NCBI GenBank assembly: GCA_965237855.1
Contig: CBDEGK010000002.1
Coordinates: 248,001 to 312,000 of the forward strand
Direction: 5' to 3'
Source of the DNA: CBDEGK01 sp965237855
GTDB lineage: Bacteria; Pseudomonadota; Gammaproteobacteria; Pseudomonadales; Halieaceae
DNA: 64,000 bases
Positions within the stretch are counted from its first letter, which is position 1, and each line of letters begins with the position of its first letter. Shown here piece after piece: positions 34,345 to 42,005 of the stretch. The notes beneath the pieces were generated by a model. The model made no database searches and was not told the origin of the DNA. It worked only from the letters and a program-made list of their open reading frames with translations. The position numbers and the translations under genes were made by a program.

Positions 34345-35394
34345 CTAGGAAATACTGCTTAAAATCTCATCCGATCGTACCAAATAGTGCTCAATTCTTA
34401 GCCCAATAGCGTCCAATGCCTCTACCTTCATGCCACCACCAGCACCCTGACGCAAGCGGGCATAGACTCCCTCGACAATACAGGCCTGTTTCCACCAGCT
34501 AAAGGCGTGATACCAGGCCAGATTGTCCAACTCGACGCCGCTCTTCTCACAATATAGCTTGATTACCGCATCTCTTCCTGCAAAGGCCGGGTGGTGTGTG
34601 GGCGGAGACAGCAGCCAGGTCATGTCTTCCCCGGGTTCGGCCCAGTAATTGAGGGACCAGACGAAATCGGCGACGGGATCGCCAATCGTGCAGAGTTCCC
34701 AGTCCAGCACCGCTGCCACGCGGTAATTTTGATCCAGGATGCAGTTGTCGAAACGATAATCTCCGTGCGCCAGGCCTGGCGGATACTTCGCCTCTGGAAC
34801 AGCAGTGCTCAAGCGCTCGTGCAGGGTGTCGAACAGCGGCACCGTGCGGTCGTTGCCCTGATCGCTAATAGAGTCGACCTGCTTTTTCCAACGCTTGAGC
34901 TGTCGCTGCAGGTAGCCATCGTGTTGCGCCATGTCGGCGAGGCCGATGGCTTCCAGATCGACCTGGTGAAAGGCGACCTGGGCATCCACCAGGGATTCAG
35001 TTGCCACCCGGCACTGCGCCTCAGTCATCTGGGCACAGTCAGACTGTTCGCGCAGGGCGATGCCTTCCACCCACTCCATGCAGTAAAACTCACCATTACT
35101 GAGCTCGATATCATCACAGTAGGCCAACATGGCTGGCACCGGCACCGCAGTCCCTTTGAGCGTCGACATAATACGGAATTCCCGCTGCATATCGTGAGCG
35201 GTGGCAATGCGGGCAGTAACCGGCGGCCGCCGCAAGATAAAGCGCTCGCCATTGCCGGCGGTGACGATGTAGGTGAGGTTTGAGCCACCGGCGGCGATTA
35301 ATTCGAATGCATAAGGCGGTGGGTAGTTTGCCAACTGCGCCTCCAGCCAGGCACTGACAGCTGAGACATCGATCCCTTTCGGCTGCTCAGACAC
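34345..35394 (-). CDS. Phosphotransferase (APH/ACAD10-type kinase-like)
   Basis: 349 residues of the aminoglycoside-phosphotransferase/choline-kinase fold. Nucleotide loop IAAGGSNLTYIV, the Brenner motif LAHGDYRFDNCILD (catalytic Asp) and the metal-binding LDWELCTIGDPVADFVW are clear. Members next to acyl-CoA dehydrogenases resemble the kinase half of human ACAD10/11, which phosphorylates 4-hydroxyacyl-CoAs before dehydration; the acyl-CoA dehydrogenase gene directly upstream supports that. I prefer the GTG at 35394 (8-bp overlap, MSEQPKG); a GTG at 35421 is also possible. Confidence 0.86.
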   Translation of the reverse strand: MSEQPKGIDVSAVSAWLEAQLANYPPPYAFELIAAGGSNLTYIVTAGNGERFILRRPPVTARIATAHDMQREFRIMSTLKGTAVPVPAMLAYCDDIELSNGEFYCMEWVEGIALREQSDCAQMTEAQCRVATESLVDAQVAFHQVDLEAIGLADMAQHDGYLQRQLKRWKKQVDSISDQGNDRTVPLFDTLHERLSTAVPEAKYPPGLAHGDYRFDNCILDQNYRVAAVLDWELCTIGDPVADFVWSLNYWAEPGEDMTWLLSPPTHHPAFAGRDAVIKLYCEKSGVELDNLAWYHAFSWWKQACIVEGVYARLRQGAGGGMKVEALDAIGLRIEHYLVRSDEILSSIS

Positions 35395-36706
35395 TGGCTT
35401 TGACCTGCTCGACGAAGGCACCGAATTTGTCGCGGGCTATTTGTTTCTGAGTGGGAATAAATTCGCTGGGAGTGCCCGCCTTCGGTTCCTGCAAGGCCAG
35501 CACCAGGCGTGACACTGTCTGCTTGTGCACTTCGTCCGCACCATCGGCGACCCGCAAAGCGCGGCCGGTGCGATACATCTGCTCCAACGGCATATCGCTG
35601 GAATAACCCAGGGAACCGTATAACTGAATAGCACGGTCGATCACTCCCAGCATGATGTTGGGCACAGCGTACTTGGTGGCCGCTATTTCTTTTTGGGATT
35701 CCTTGGAGTGCGGGCCTTTCTGATCCATGGTCCAGGCCGCCTTCAGAACAAACAGGCGAGCCATTTCAATTTCGGCATAGCTGTCGGCGATCATGGCCTG
35801 CACCATCTGTTGGCTGCCCAGGGGTTTACCACGAGTGTTACGAGAGACCGCCCTTTCCTGCATCATTTCAAAGGCGCGATTGCATTGGCCGATCATGCGC
35901 ATGGCATGGTGGATGCGACCGCCGCCGAGACGCTTCTGTGCCAACATAAAGCCCTCACCGGGTTCACCAATCATATTCTCTAACGGCACCCGACAGTTGT
36001 TGAACTTTACCTCGGTATGACCGCCGATCTTCTGCATCAAATCACCCTCATCGGCGTGACCTGGATGCGCCATGGTGCCGACATCGCGAATCAATTCCAC
36101 ACCAGGCGTGCCCCGGGGCACAATCACCATCGCCGCGCGGGCGTGGGGCGCTGCCTCAGGATCAGTCACCGCCATCACCACCATGAAGTCGGACACGGAC
36201 GCATTGGAGGCATACCACTTGTGCCCGTTGAGCACCCACTCCTCACCGTCTTTGATACAACTGGTTCGAATACCGGTGGGGTCAGAACCGGAATTATCGA
36301 ATTCGGTGAGGGAAAAGGTAGAGCGCATTTCACCGCGCATCAGCGGGTACAGCCACTTTTCCCGCTGGGCCTCGTTGGCACCGGCGGAGATCAATTCGGC
36401 ATTACCGGAATCCGGTGCCTGGCAACCAAACACCTCGGGGGCGAGATCCGCCCTACCTAACACCTCGTGCATAAGGGCCAGGTGCATATTACCCCGTCCC
36501 TGGCCACCGTCCTCCGGTGGCAGATGCGCGGCCCACAGACCCTTGTCTTTCACCTGCTGCTTGAGCGGCGCAAAGATCGCATCCATCTGCGGCTGTGTCA
36601 CATCGCGCAGCAGAAGCTCCAGTGGAATCACGTTCTCATCCACGAATTCCCGCATCCAGTCCAGCTCCACCTGCACATCTGCAGGCGTCGAAAAATCCCA
36701 GGCCAT
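35387..36706 (-). CDS. Acyl-CoA dehydrogenase (ACAD10/11-like)
   Basis: 439 residues, FAD-dependent. N-terminal MAWDFSTPADVQVELDWMRE, then LPPEDGGQGRGNMHLALMHE, flavin/substrate motif FSLTEFDNSGSDPTGIRTSC, WYASNASVSDF, and the C-terminal helix bundle with QLYGSLGYSSDMPLEQMYRT. The longer spacer and TEFDNSGSDPT motif suit the ACAD10/11 group rather than short-chain enzymes. Coupled by overlap with the kinase gene that follows, so the pair probably serves hydroxy- or branched-acyl-CoA breakdown. Confidence 0.92.
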   Translation of the reverse strand: MAWDFSTPADVQVELDWMREFVDENVIPLELLLRDVTQPQMDAIFAPLKQQVKDKGLWAAHLPPEDGGQGRGNMHLALMHEVLGRADLAPEVFGCQAPDSGNAELISAGANEAQREKWLYPLMRGEMRSTFSLTEFDNSGSDPTGIRTSCIKDGEEWVLNGHKWYASNASVSDFMVVMAVTDPEAAPHARAAMVIVPRGTPGVELIRDVGTMAHPGHADEGDLMQKIGGHTEVKFNNCRVPLENMIGEPGEGFMLAQKRLGGGRIHHAMRMIGQCNRAFEMMQERAVSRNTRGKPLGSQQMVQAMIADSYAEIEMARLFVLKAAWTMDQKGPHSKESQKEIAATKYAVPNIMLGVIDRAIQLYGSLGYSSDMPLEQMYRTGRALRVADGADEVHKQTVSRLVLALQEPKAGTPSEFIPTQKQIARDKFGAFVEQVKASV

Positions 36707-36821
36707 AAACTTACACCCTCCGAGTACCTTGTCCGCAAAACCCCCAGGGGGGGGAGTGGTCCGACGTTTCGGGTGTCAGCATATCGTATATGTGGACAAG
36801 GTACCCGGAGGGTGTAACTTT
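36707..36821. repeat. Long inverted repeat (24-bp arms, 59-bp spacer)
   Basis: The left arm TTACACCCTCCGAGTACCTT, extended by GTCC (36711-36734), pairs with 36794-36817 with a single mismatch (A versus G at the 13th base); AAA outside both arms extends the match. The spacer contains a C5/G8 run. It fills almost the whole gap between two minus-strand genes. It resembles a small MITE or REP-like element or a strong attenuator; no T-run next to the arms. Confidence 0.75.
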
Positions 36822-36847
36822 GGCGCCAAGGGCGCTAGTTCAGTTAC

Positions 36848-38194
36848 TTAGGCAATGTCCTGCAGACTCTCACCCAGGGCTGAGATCAAGCTGTCTATTT
36901 CGGCTTGTTCGGTAGTGAACGGCAGGCCCATCTGAATGGTGTCGCCACCGTAGCGCACGTAGAAGCCTTTCTCCCACATCTTCATTGCCACCTCGTAAGG
37001 CCGCTTCATGGGCTCGCCCGGGGCCGCTTCCAGCGTCAATGCCGCCGCCGCGCCACAATTGCGAATATCGCTGACGAAGGGCTGACCCTTCAGCGTATGC
37101 ACAGCTTCTTCCAGCGCCGGGGTTACCGTGGTCTTCACACGATTAATCAAATCATCCTTCTCAAGCACATCGAGGGCCGCCAATGCCGCGGCACAACTCA
37201 CCGGGTGAGCCGAATAGGTGTAACCGTGCGGTAACTCCAATGCGTACTCGGGGCCGCCCTGCTCCATAAAGGTATCGTATATATCCTGGCGCACTGCCAC
37301 CGCACCCATCGGTATAGCGCCATTAGTCATCTGCTTGGCCATATTGATAATGTCCGGGGTTACACCGAAGGCCTCAGCCCCGGTTTTGGCACCGACGCGA
37401 CCAAATGCGGTAATCACCTCATCAAAAATCAGCAGGATGTTGTGCTTGTCGCAGATCTCACGCAGACGTTGCAAGTAACCCACCGGCGGTGGCAATACAC
37501 CGGCTGAACCCGCCATGGGCTCCACAATCACCGCCGCAATGGTGGAGGCATCGTTCAGCATCACGATCTGCTCCAGTTGGTCGGCCAGGTGAGCGCCGTA
37601 TTCGGGCATGCCTTTTACAAAGGTATTCTCGGGCAACATGGTGTGGGACATGTGAGCAGCATCCACAGCGGTTCCGTACAAGGCCCGGTTGGGTGCCAAA
37701 CCGCCAACAGAAATGCCGCCGAAGTTCACGCCGTGGTAACCCTTTACACGCCCAACCAGGCGAGTCTTCTGGGCCTGCCCTTTCTTATGCCAATAGGCAC
37801 GGGCGATTTTAAGCGAGGTATCGGCCGACTCAGAGCCGGAACCGGTAAAGAACACCCGGTTCAGGCCTTCCGGCATGAACTGGGTGATGCGCTCGGCAAG
37901 TTGGAACGACTTGGGGTGGCCAAACTGGAACCCCGGCGAGTAATCCAGGGTGGCGATTTGCTCGGACACCGCGTCGGTAATCTCCTGACGCCCATGGCCA
38001 AGGCCACAACACCAGAGGCCAGACAAACCGTCGAATATGCGCCGGCCATCGGCAGTGTAATAGTAATTGCCCTCGGCCTTCACAATAATGCGGGGGTCTT
38101 TCTTGAACTGGCGATTGCCGGTAAAGGCCATCCAGTGGGCGTCCAGTTGCTCCTGGGTTAGCCCTGCACGAGGATCAAATTCTGCCTGGGTCAT
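36848..38194 (-). CDS. Class III omega-aminotransferase (beta-alanine:pyruvate type)
   Basis: PLP enzyme of 448 residues that moves an amino group from an omega-amino acid or amine to pyruvate. Seen: the early GLWCCGLGHGRQEI, phosphate-binding VFFTGSGSESADTSLKIAR, the Asp of LLIFDEVITAFGRVGAKTGAEA, and the PLP Lys in DIINMAKQMTNGAIPMGAV. The ending MGLPFTTEQAEIDSLISALG is normal. Divergent from a LysR gene with a 107-bp AT-rich gap, so it is probably LysR-controlled. Exact amine donor unknown (beta-alanine, 3-aminoisobutyrate or polyamine-derived). Confidence 0.93.
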   Translation of the reverse strand: MTQAEFDPRAGLTQEQLDAHWMAFTGNRQFKKDPRIIVKAEGNYYYTADGRRIFDGLSGLWCCGLGHGRQEITDAVSEQIATLDYSPGFQFGHPKSFQLAERITQFMPEGLNRVFFTGSGSESADTSLKIARAYWHKKGQAQKTRLVGRVKGYHGVNFGGISVGGLAPNRALYGTAVDAAHMSHTMLPENTFVKGMPEYGAHLADQLEQIVMLNDASTIAAVIVEPMAGSAGVLPPPVGYLQRLREICDKHNILLIFDEVITAFGRVGAKTGAEAFGVTPDIINMAKQMTNGAIPMGAVAVRQDIYDTFMEQGGPEYALELPHGYTYSAHPVSCAAALAALDVLEKDDLINRVKTTVTPALEEAVHTLKGQPFVSDIRNCGAAAALTLEAAPGEPMKRPYEVAMKMWEKGFYVRYGGDTIQMGLPFTTEQAEIDSLISALGESLQDIA

Positions 38195-38301
38195 AGTGTC
38201 ACCTGTCGTGATAAGTTCCGATCAAGGCTGCCAGTCTAGTCAGTCATTTACTAAATTAAAATGTATAGTTATTTAAGTTTAGTTAAGTAATACTTAATGT
38301 A
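38195..38301. promoter_or_regulatory. Divergent control region, aminotransferase and LysR gene
   Basis: 107 bp, AT-rich in the half nearest the LysR gene. ACTTAA-like pieces recur (AGTTATTTAAGTTTAGTTAAGTA and TACTTAATGTA between 38268 and 38301), giving partly symmetrical sites of the kind LysR proteins use. Individual -10/-35 boxes cannot be fixed with confidence. Confidence 0.45.
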
Positions 38302-39267
38302 ATGACTCAACCATTCCAGGGACTTAGCGGGCAACTTGCCGATGCAGATATCCGCCAGCTGCGCATATTTCGGGCGGTGGTGGATAACGGCGGCTTCTCT
38401 GCCGCCGAGATCGATCTTGGTATGTCGGTCGCCGCCATCAGTATTGCCGTGGCCGACCTGGAAAAACGACTGGGTATGCGCCTGTGCCAGCGCGGTCGGG
38501 CAGGCTTTTCTCTATCCGATGAAGGTGCCCAGGTGTACGAGGCCAGCTTGCAGCTGCTGGCAGCCCTGGAAAACTTCCGTACCGAAGTGAACAGCTTGCA
38601 CGCTCAATTGCGCGGCGAACTCAACATTGCCATTACCGACAACCTGGTCACCATGTCCGACCATATGCGGGTCACGAATTCTCTGGCCGCTCTCAAACGT
38701 CGTGGCCCCGGCGTCACTATTAATATCCGCATGATGCCACCCACCGAAATCGAAAAAAGCGTGCTGGACGGACGCATGCATGTGGGTGTGACGCCGGGTA
38801 TTAAACTGGCCGCGGGATTGGAACAGCTGGCGCTGTACGACGAACCCTCATCGCTCTACTGCGGGCACAGTCATCCCCTGTTCTCGCTGGAGGTCAATCA
38901 GCTGAACAACAAGCAGATCCTGTCTCAGGATGCGGTAACCATGGCTGCGAATATGCCCGAGCAAGCCCGCGAGTTGATGAGCCAAATGACAGCGACAGCT
39001 AGCGCCACTGACCGCGAGGGCATCGCCTTCCTGATCCTGTCGGGGGAATATATTGGCTTCCTGCCAGATCATTACGCCAAGCGCTGGATAGATGAGACCA
39101 GGATGAAAGCATTACTGCCCCGATCCATGTCCTTCAAAACTCCGTTCGCAGCAATCACCAGGAAAGGCTCTCGGCCCAACCTGGTACTACAAACCTATCT
39201 CGAAGAACTGGCAAAACCGGAGAATGACGCGCCCATTGTTGTTCCAGATCAAGTGCGAGCTCCTTGA
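38302..39267 (+). CDS. LysR-family transcriptional regulator
   Basis: 321 residues. Winged helix-turn-helix at residues about 12-70 (LRIFRAVVDNGGFSAAEIDL, SVAAISIAVADLEKRLGMRL, FSLSDEGAQVYEAS). The C-terminal part is a periplasmic-binding-like effector domain (LRGELNIAITDNLVT, IAFLILSGEYIGFLPDHYAKRW). Divergent gene arrangement suggests activation of the omega-aminotransferase gene, with an amino acid or its keto product as coinducer (inference). Confidence 0.92.
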   Translation: MTQPFQGLSGQLADADIRQLRIFRAVVDNGGFSAAEIDLGMSVAAISIAVADLEKRLGMRLCQRGRAGFSLSDEGAQVYEASLQLLAALENFRTEVNSLHAQLRGELNIAITDNLVTMSDHMRVTNSLAALKRRGPGVTINIRMMPPTEIEKSVLDGRMHVGVTPGIKLAAGLEQLALYDEPSSLYCGHSHPLFSLEVNQLNNKQILSQDAVTMAANMPEQARELMSQMTATASATDREGIAFLILSGEYIGFLPDHYAKRWIDETRMKALLPRSMSFKTPFAAITRKGSRPNLVLQTYLEELAKPENDAPIVVPDQVRAP

Positions 39268-39278
39268 ATTTAAACGCG

Positions 39279-40517
39279 CTAGCTCCCGGTACTTTCCAAT
39301 GCCTCGAGAATAGCATCACACGCGAGCGCTGAATCCAGTTCCATATTGGTATCCTCATGGGAAGGCTGTGAAGAAAATTTTGCGACGACGAAATCCCTAT
39401 CAGGATCTATGAATAACATCTGCCCATGAATACCCAACGCCTGAATGACCCCACGTTGCGGATCCCGAAGCCACCACTGGTTGTGATAGGCATAATCCGG
39501 CATTTCTGAGCTGTATTCTGATTGCACAAACGCGGCTCTCAACTCAGCGCCGGCAAATCGGCTGTCATCGATCCAACCCTCCGGTATAAGCTGCTTCCCA
39601 TGGGCGATCCCTCGCTCACACACCATCTGGCCGAAGCGCGCAAAATCCCGCAGACAACAGTTGAACCCGCCTTCAAAAATAGCCGTGCCAGCGGCATCCA
39701 CAATGGTAACCAACTCCTGCTCAGTCCCCAGCGGATGCCATATTTTTTCCGCAAACAAATCCATAAACGTACGTTGGGTCGCACGCTCCAGGCAAACGCC
39801 AAGTACATCTGCCAATATGGATTGATAATGAAATGGCCCACCGTGAGGGCCTGCAGATTCCGTCAAGGTCTTCAGATAGCCGACCAGGTCCCTGGGGCCG
39901 CGATAGTCTGCCGGCGGTTCGCGCCAACCCGTTGCAATTTCCAGATTGCGCCACTCGCCGTTGAGGTCATCATAGTTCTCCTCGAACTGAAGGCCCACCC
40001 GCATATCCAACGCTTGTTGAATGCTCGCGCCGTCCATCCCGGTATTCGCCAATTCAGGAATATACTGGGTGAGAAAATCCGCTCTGGCGAGATAGCCTTC
40101 GTCGATGGCAATGCCGAGCAAGCATGCTGTCATCGATTTGCTACAGGACATCATCAGGTGAAGCGTGTCAGCTCGCATGTCGTTGAAATACTTCTCGGTG
40201 ACGATGCTGCCGCAATGCAACACGATGAAACCGTCAGTCCATGTGCGCTGTAACATGTCATTGACCGTCGTATCTAGCCCCTGGGAATCTTCGAAGTTGA
40301 TTTCGCCCAGCTCTTGCATATTTTCCGATAGTGGAGAAACGTCTGGCGAACGTGATACTCGCGCGGTGCGCGTAAACTGCTGCACACGCTGAAATGACCA
40401 GCGGTTGTAGGGGGGCAAGGTCCAGTTGTCGTAGTCCACTCGTTGTGACGAGGGGAGCTCCGGTCGCTGCCCAAGCCCTAAATCAGCGGCTGTAGCTGGT
40501 TCAACAGATTCTTTCAT
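39279..40517 (-). CDS. Serine hydrolase, beta-lactamase/6-aminohexanoate-dimer hydrolase (NylB)-like
   Basis: 412 residues, class C beta-lactamase fold. The S-x-x-K motif is SCSKS in HLMMSCSKSMTACLLG (about residues 127-145); the second motif Tyr is in FHYQSILADVLG; a Trp-rich YHNQWWLRD and GIHGQMLFIDPDRDF end region are as in NylB-like esterases. No signal peptide, so cytoplasmic. May hydrolyse linear amides or esters. Convergent with the LysR gene (11 bp apart) and divergent from the YjiH-type gene (24-bp gap). Confidence 0.86.
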   Translation of the reverse strand: MKESVEPATAADLGLGQRPELPSSQRVDYDNWTLPPYNRWSFQRVQQFTRTARVSRSPDVSPLSENMQELGEINFEDSQGLDTTVNDMLQRTWTDGFIVLHCGSIVTEKYFNDMRADTLHLMMSCSKSMTACLLGIAIDEGYLARADFLTQYIPELANTGMDGASIQQALDMRVGLQFEENYDDLNGEWRNLEIATGWREPPADYRGPRDLVGYLKTLTESAGPHGGPFHYQSILADVLGVCLERATQRTFMDLFAEKIWHPLGTEQELVTIVDAAGTAIFEGGFNCCLRDFARFGQMVCERGIAHGKQLIPEGWIDDSRFAGAELRAAFVQSEYSSEMPDYAYHNQWWLRDPQRGVIQALGIHGQMLFIDPDRDFVVAKFSSQPSHEDTNMELDSALACDAILEALESTGS

Positions 40518-40541
40518 CGATATAAAGCCTCCAGGAAATAA

Positions 40542-41498
40542 ATGCCTATCTCAATATCCATTGGTTCGAACACTTACCTCGGTGATAATAACTACATGCA
40601 TAGTGAATCCAAAGCACAACCAGCACCGACCAACAGCCGCTGGCGTTTCATTCTGCCCTCCCTGGTTGGCATTCTGTTTTTCCTGCTGCCAGTCAATGTG
40701 GACGGCAACTACACCATTCTGATGGGTGTATTGACTGACTGGTCTAACGACACGCTCGGTGACACCAGGGTTTGGATTGTTATCACGATACTCACCATCT
40801 CCGCCATCGCCACGCCGCTGGTGAGTTGGTTCAGGCTGCCACTGTTGCCTGAACAACACCCGCTACGCCATCTCTTCGACGTCGAAACGCCCTGGGTGAT
40901 CCTCAGAATGTTGGGCGCGCTCTGCGCTTGGATGATCCACTTTCAAATCGGACCAGAATGGCTTTGGCATGCCTCGACCGGCGGTGTAGCACTGTACGAT
41001 TTGGCCGCCGCCATTGTTACCCTGTTCTTCTTTGCAGCCCTGCTGCTACCTTTTCTCACCGACTATGGCTTCATGGAATTCGTCGGCACCACCTGTCGCA
41101 ACGCTTTTCGCCGCATCTTCAATTTGCCCGGACGCTCCGCTATCGATGCTGCGGCCAGTTGGCTGAGTGCAGCCGCTGTTGGCATCATGATTACCAGCCA
41201 ACAATATCAGCGGGGCTTTTACTCGGCACGGGAATCTGCGGTGATCGCCACTAATTTCTCTATCACCAGCCTGCCCTTCTGCCTGTTTACCACTGAATTT
41301 ATCGGGCTGGGCCATATGTTTATTCAGGTATACCTAACCGTATTCTTGTTCGGAGTTGTTGCCGCCATCATTGTGCCGCGCTTGCCCCCACTATCGCGCA
41401 TAAGCGACGACTACTTTCCCGGTATAGGCCAGCGGATTCAAGAAACGACACCCGCGGGGCGGAGTCTGTTTCAGCACGCCCTACAGGAAGCCTCTTAG
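40542..41498 (+). CDS. YjiH-type membrane protein with nucleoside-recognition (Gate) domain, up to in-frame TAG
   Basis: 318 codons before TAG at 41496-41498; the same frame continues to 41957. Membrane protein with about seven predicted helices in this part (e.g. FILPSLVGILFFLLPV, VWIVITILTISAIATPLV, AAAIVTLFFFAALLLPFL). PVNVDGNYTILMGVLTD and the GFYSARESAVIATNFSITSL loop recall YjiH-family proteins whose Gate domains are thought to form transport pores. AGGA lies 5 bases before the ATG. Cut as shown, it would lack its C-terminal third; transport substrate is unknown. Confidence 0.78.
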   Translation: MPISISIGSNTYLGDNNYMHSESKAQPAPTNSRWRFILPSLVGILFFLLPVNVDGNYTILMGVLTDWSNDTLGDTRVWIVITILTISAIATPLVSWFRLPLLPEQHPLRHLFDVETPWVILRMLGALCAWMIHFQIGPEWLWHASTGGVALYDLAAAIVTLFFFAALLLPFLTDYGFMEFVGTTCRNAFRRIFNLPGRSAIDAAASWLSAAAVGIMITSQQYQRGFYSARESAVIATNFSITSLPFCLFTTEFIGLGHMFIQVYLTVFLFGVVAAIIVPRLPPLSRISDDYFPGIGQRIQETTPAGRSLFQHALQEAS

Positions 41499-41957
41499 CG
41501 CGCAGCGTCTGGCCCGGGACCACGTGAGTTTGTAGGAGCCGCCACCAGCAATGTTCTGGATATCTGGTTCGGGTTACTGCCGGCGGTGGTGGCTGTGGGT
41601 ATGGCGGGCATGGCCATCGCTGAATTCACCCCCATCATGCAATGGCTGTCCTGGCCATTCATCGGCCTGCTGGAACTGTTGCAGATCCCCGAGGCGGCTA
41701 GGGCCGCCCCGACCATGCTGGTAGGTTTTTTCGACATGTTCCTGCCGGCTGCAATTGGCAAAGCGATCGAGAGTGAACTGACCCGCTTTGTGATATGCGT
41801 GGTTTCCCTGACTCAACTAATCTATATGTCTGAGGTAGGCGTTTTGCTATTGAAGAGCCCGCTACCGCTAAACTTCTGGAACCTTGTGCAGATTTTTCTT
41901 ATCCGCACACTGCTCATATTGCCGATGGCTGCGGCGGCGGCCCACCTGCTATTTTGA
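41499..41957 (+). pseudogene. YjiH-type protein, C-terminal part after in-frame stop
   Basis: Directly continues the frame of the preceding gene: RAASGPGPREFVGAATSNVL, then DIWFGLLPAVVAVGMAGMAI and four more helices ending AAAAHLLF. DIWFGLLP is the expected conserved loop of this family. The first in-frame ATG (41602) has no ribosome site. One base change (for example CAG or GAG to TAG) would explain the stop. Confidence 0.75.
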
Positions 41958-42005
41958 GATGACTGCGAGGACACATTTGGTCTAGTGTCTGCTACATTGT
42001 TGCAC

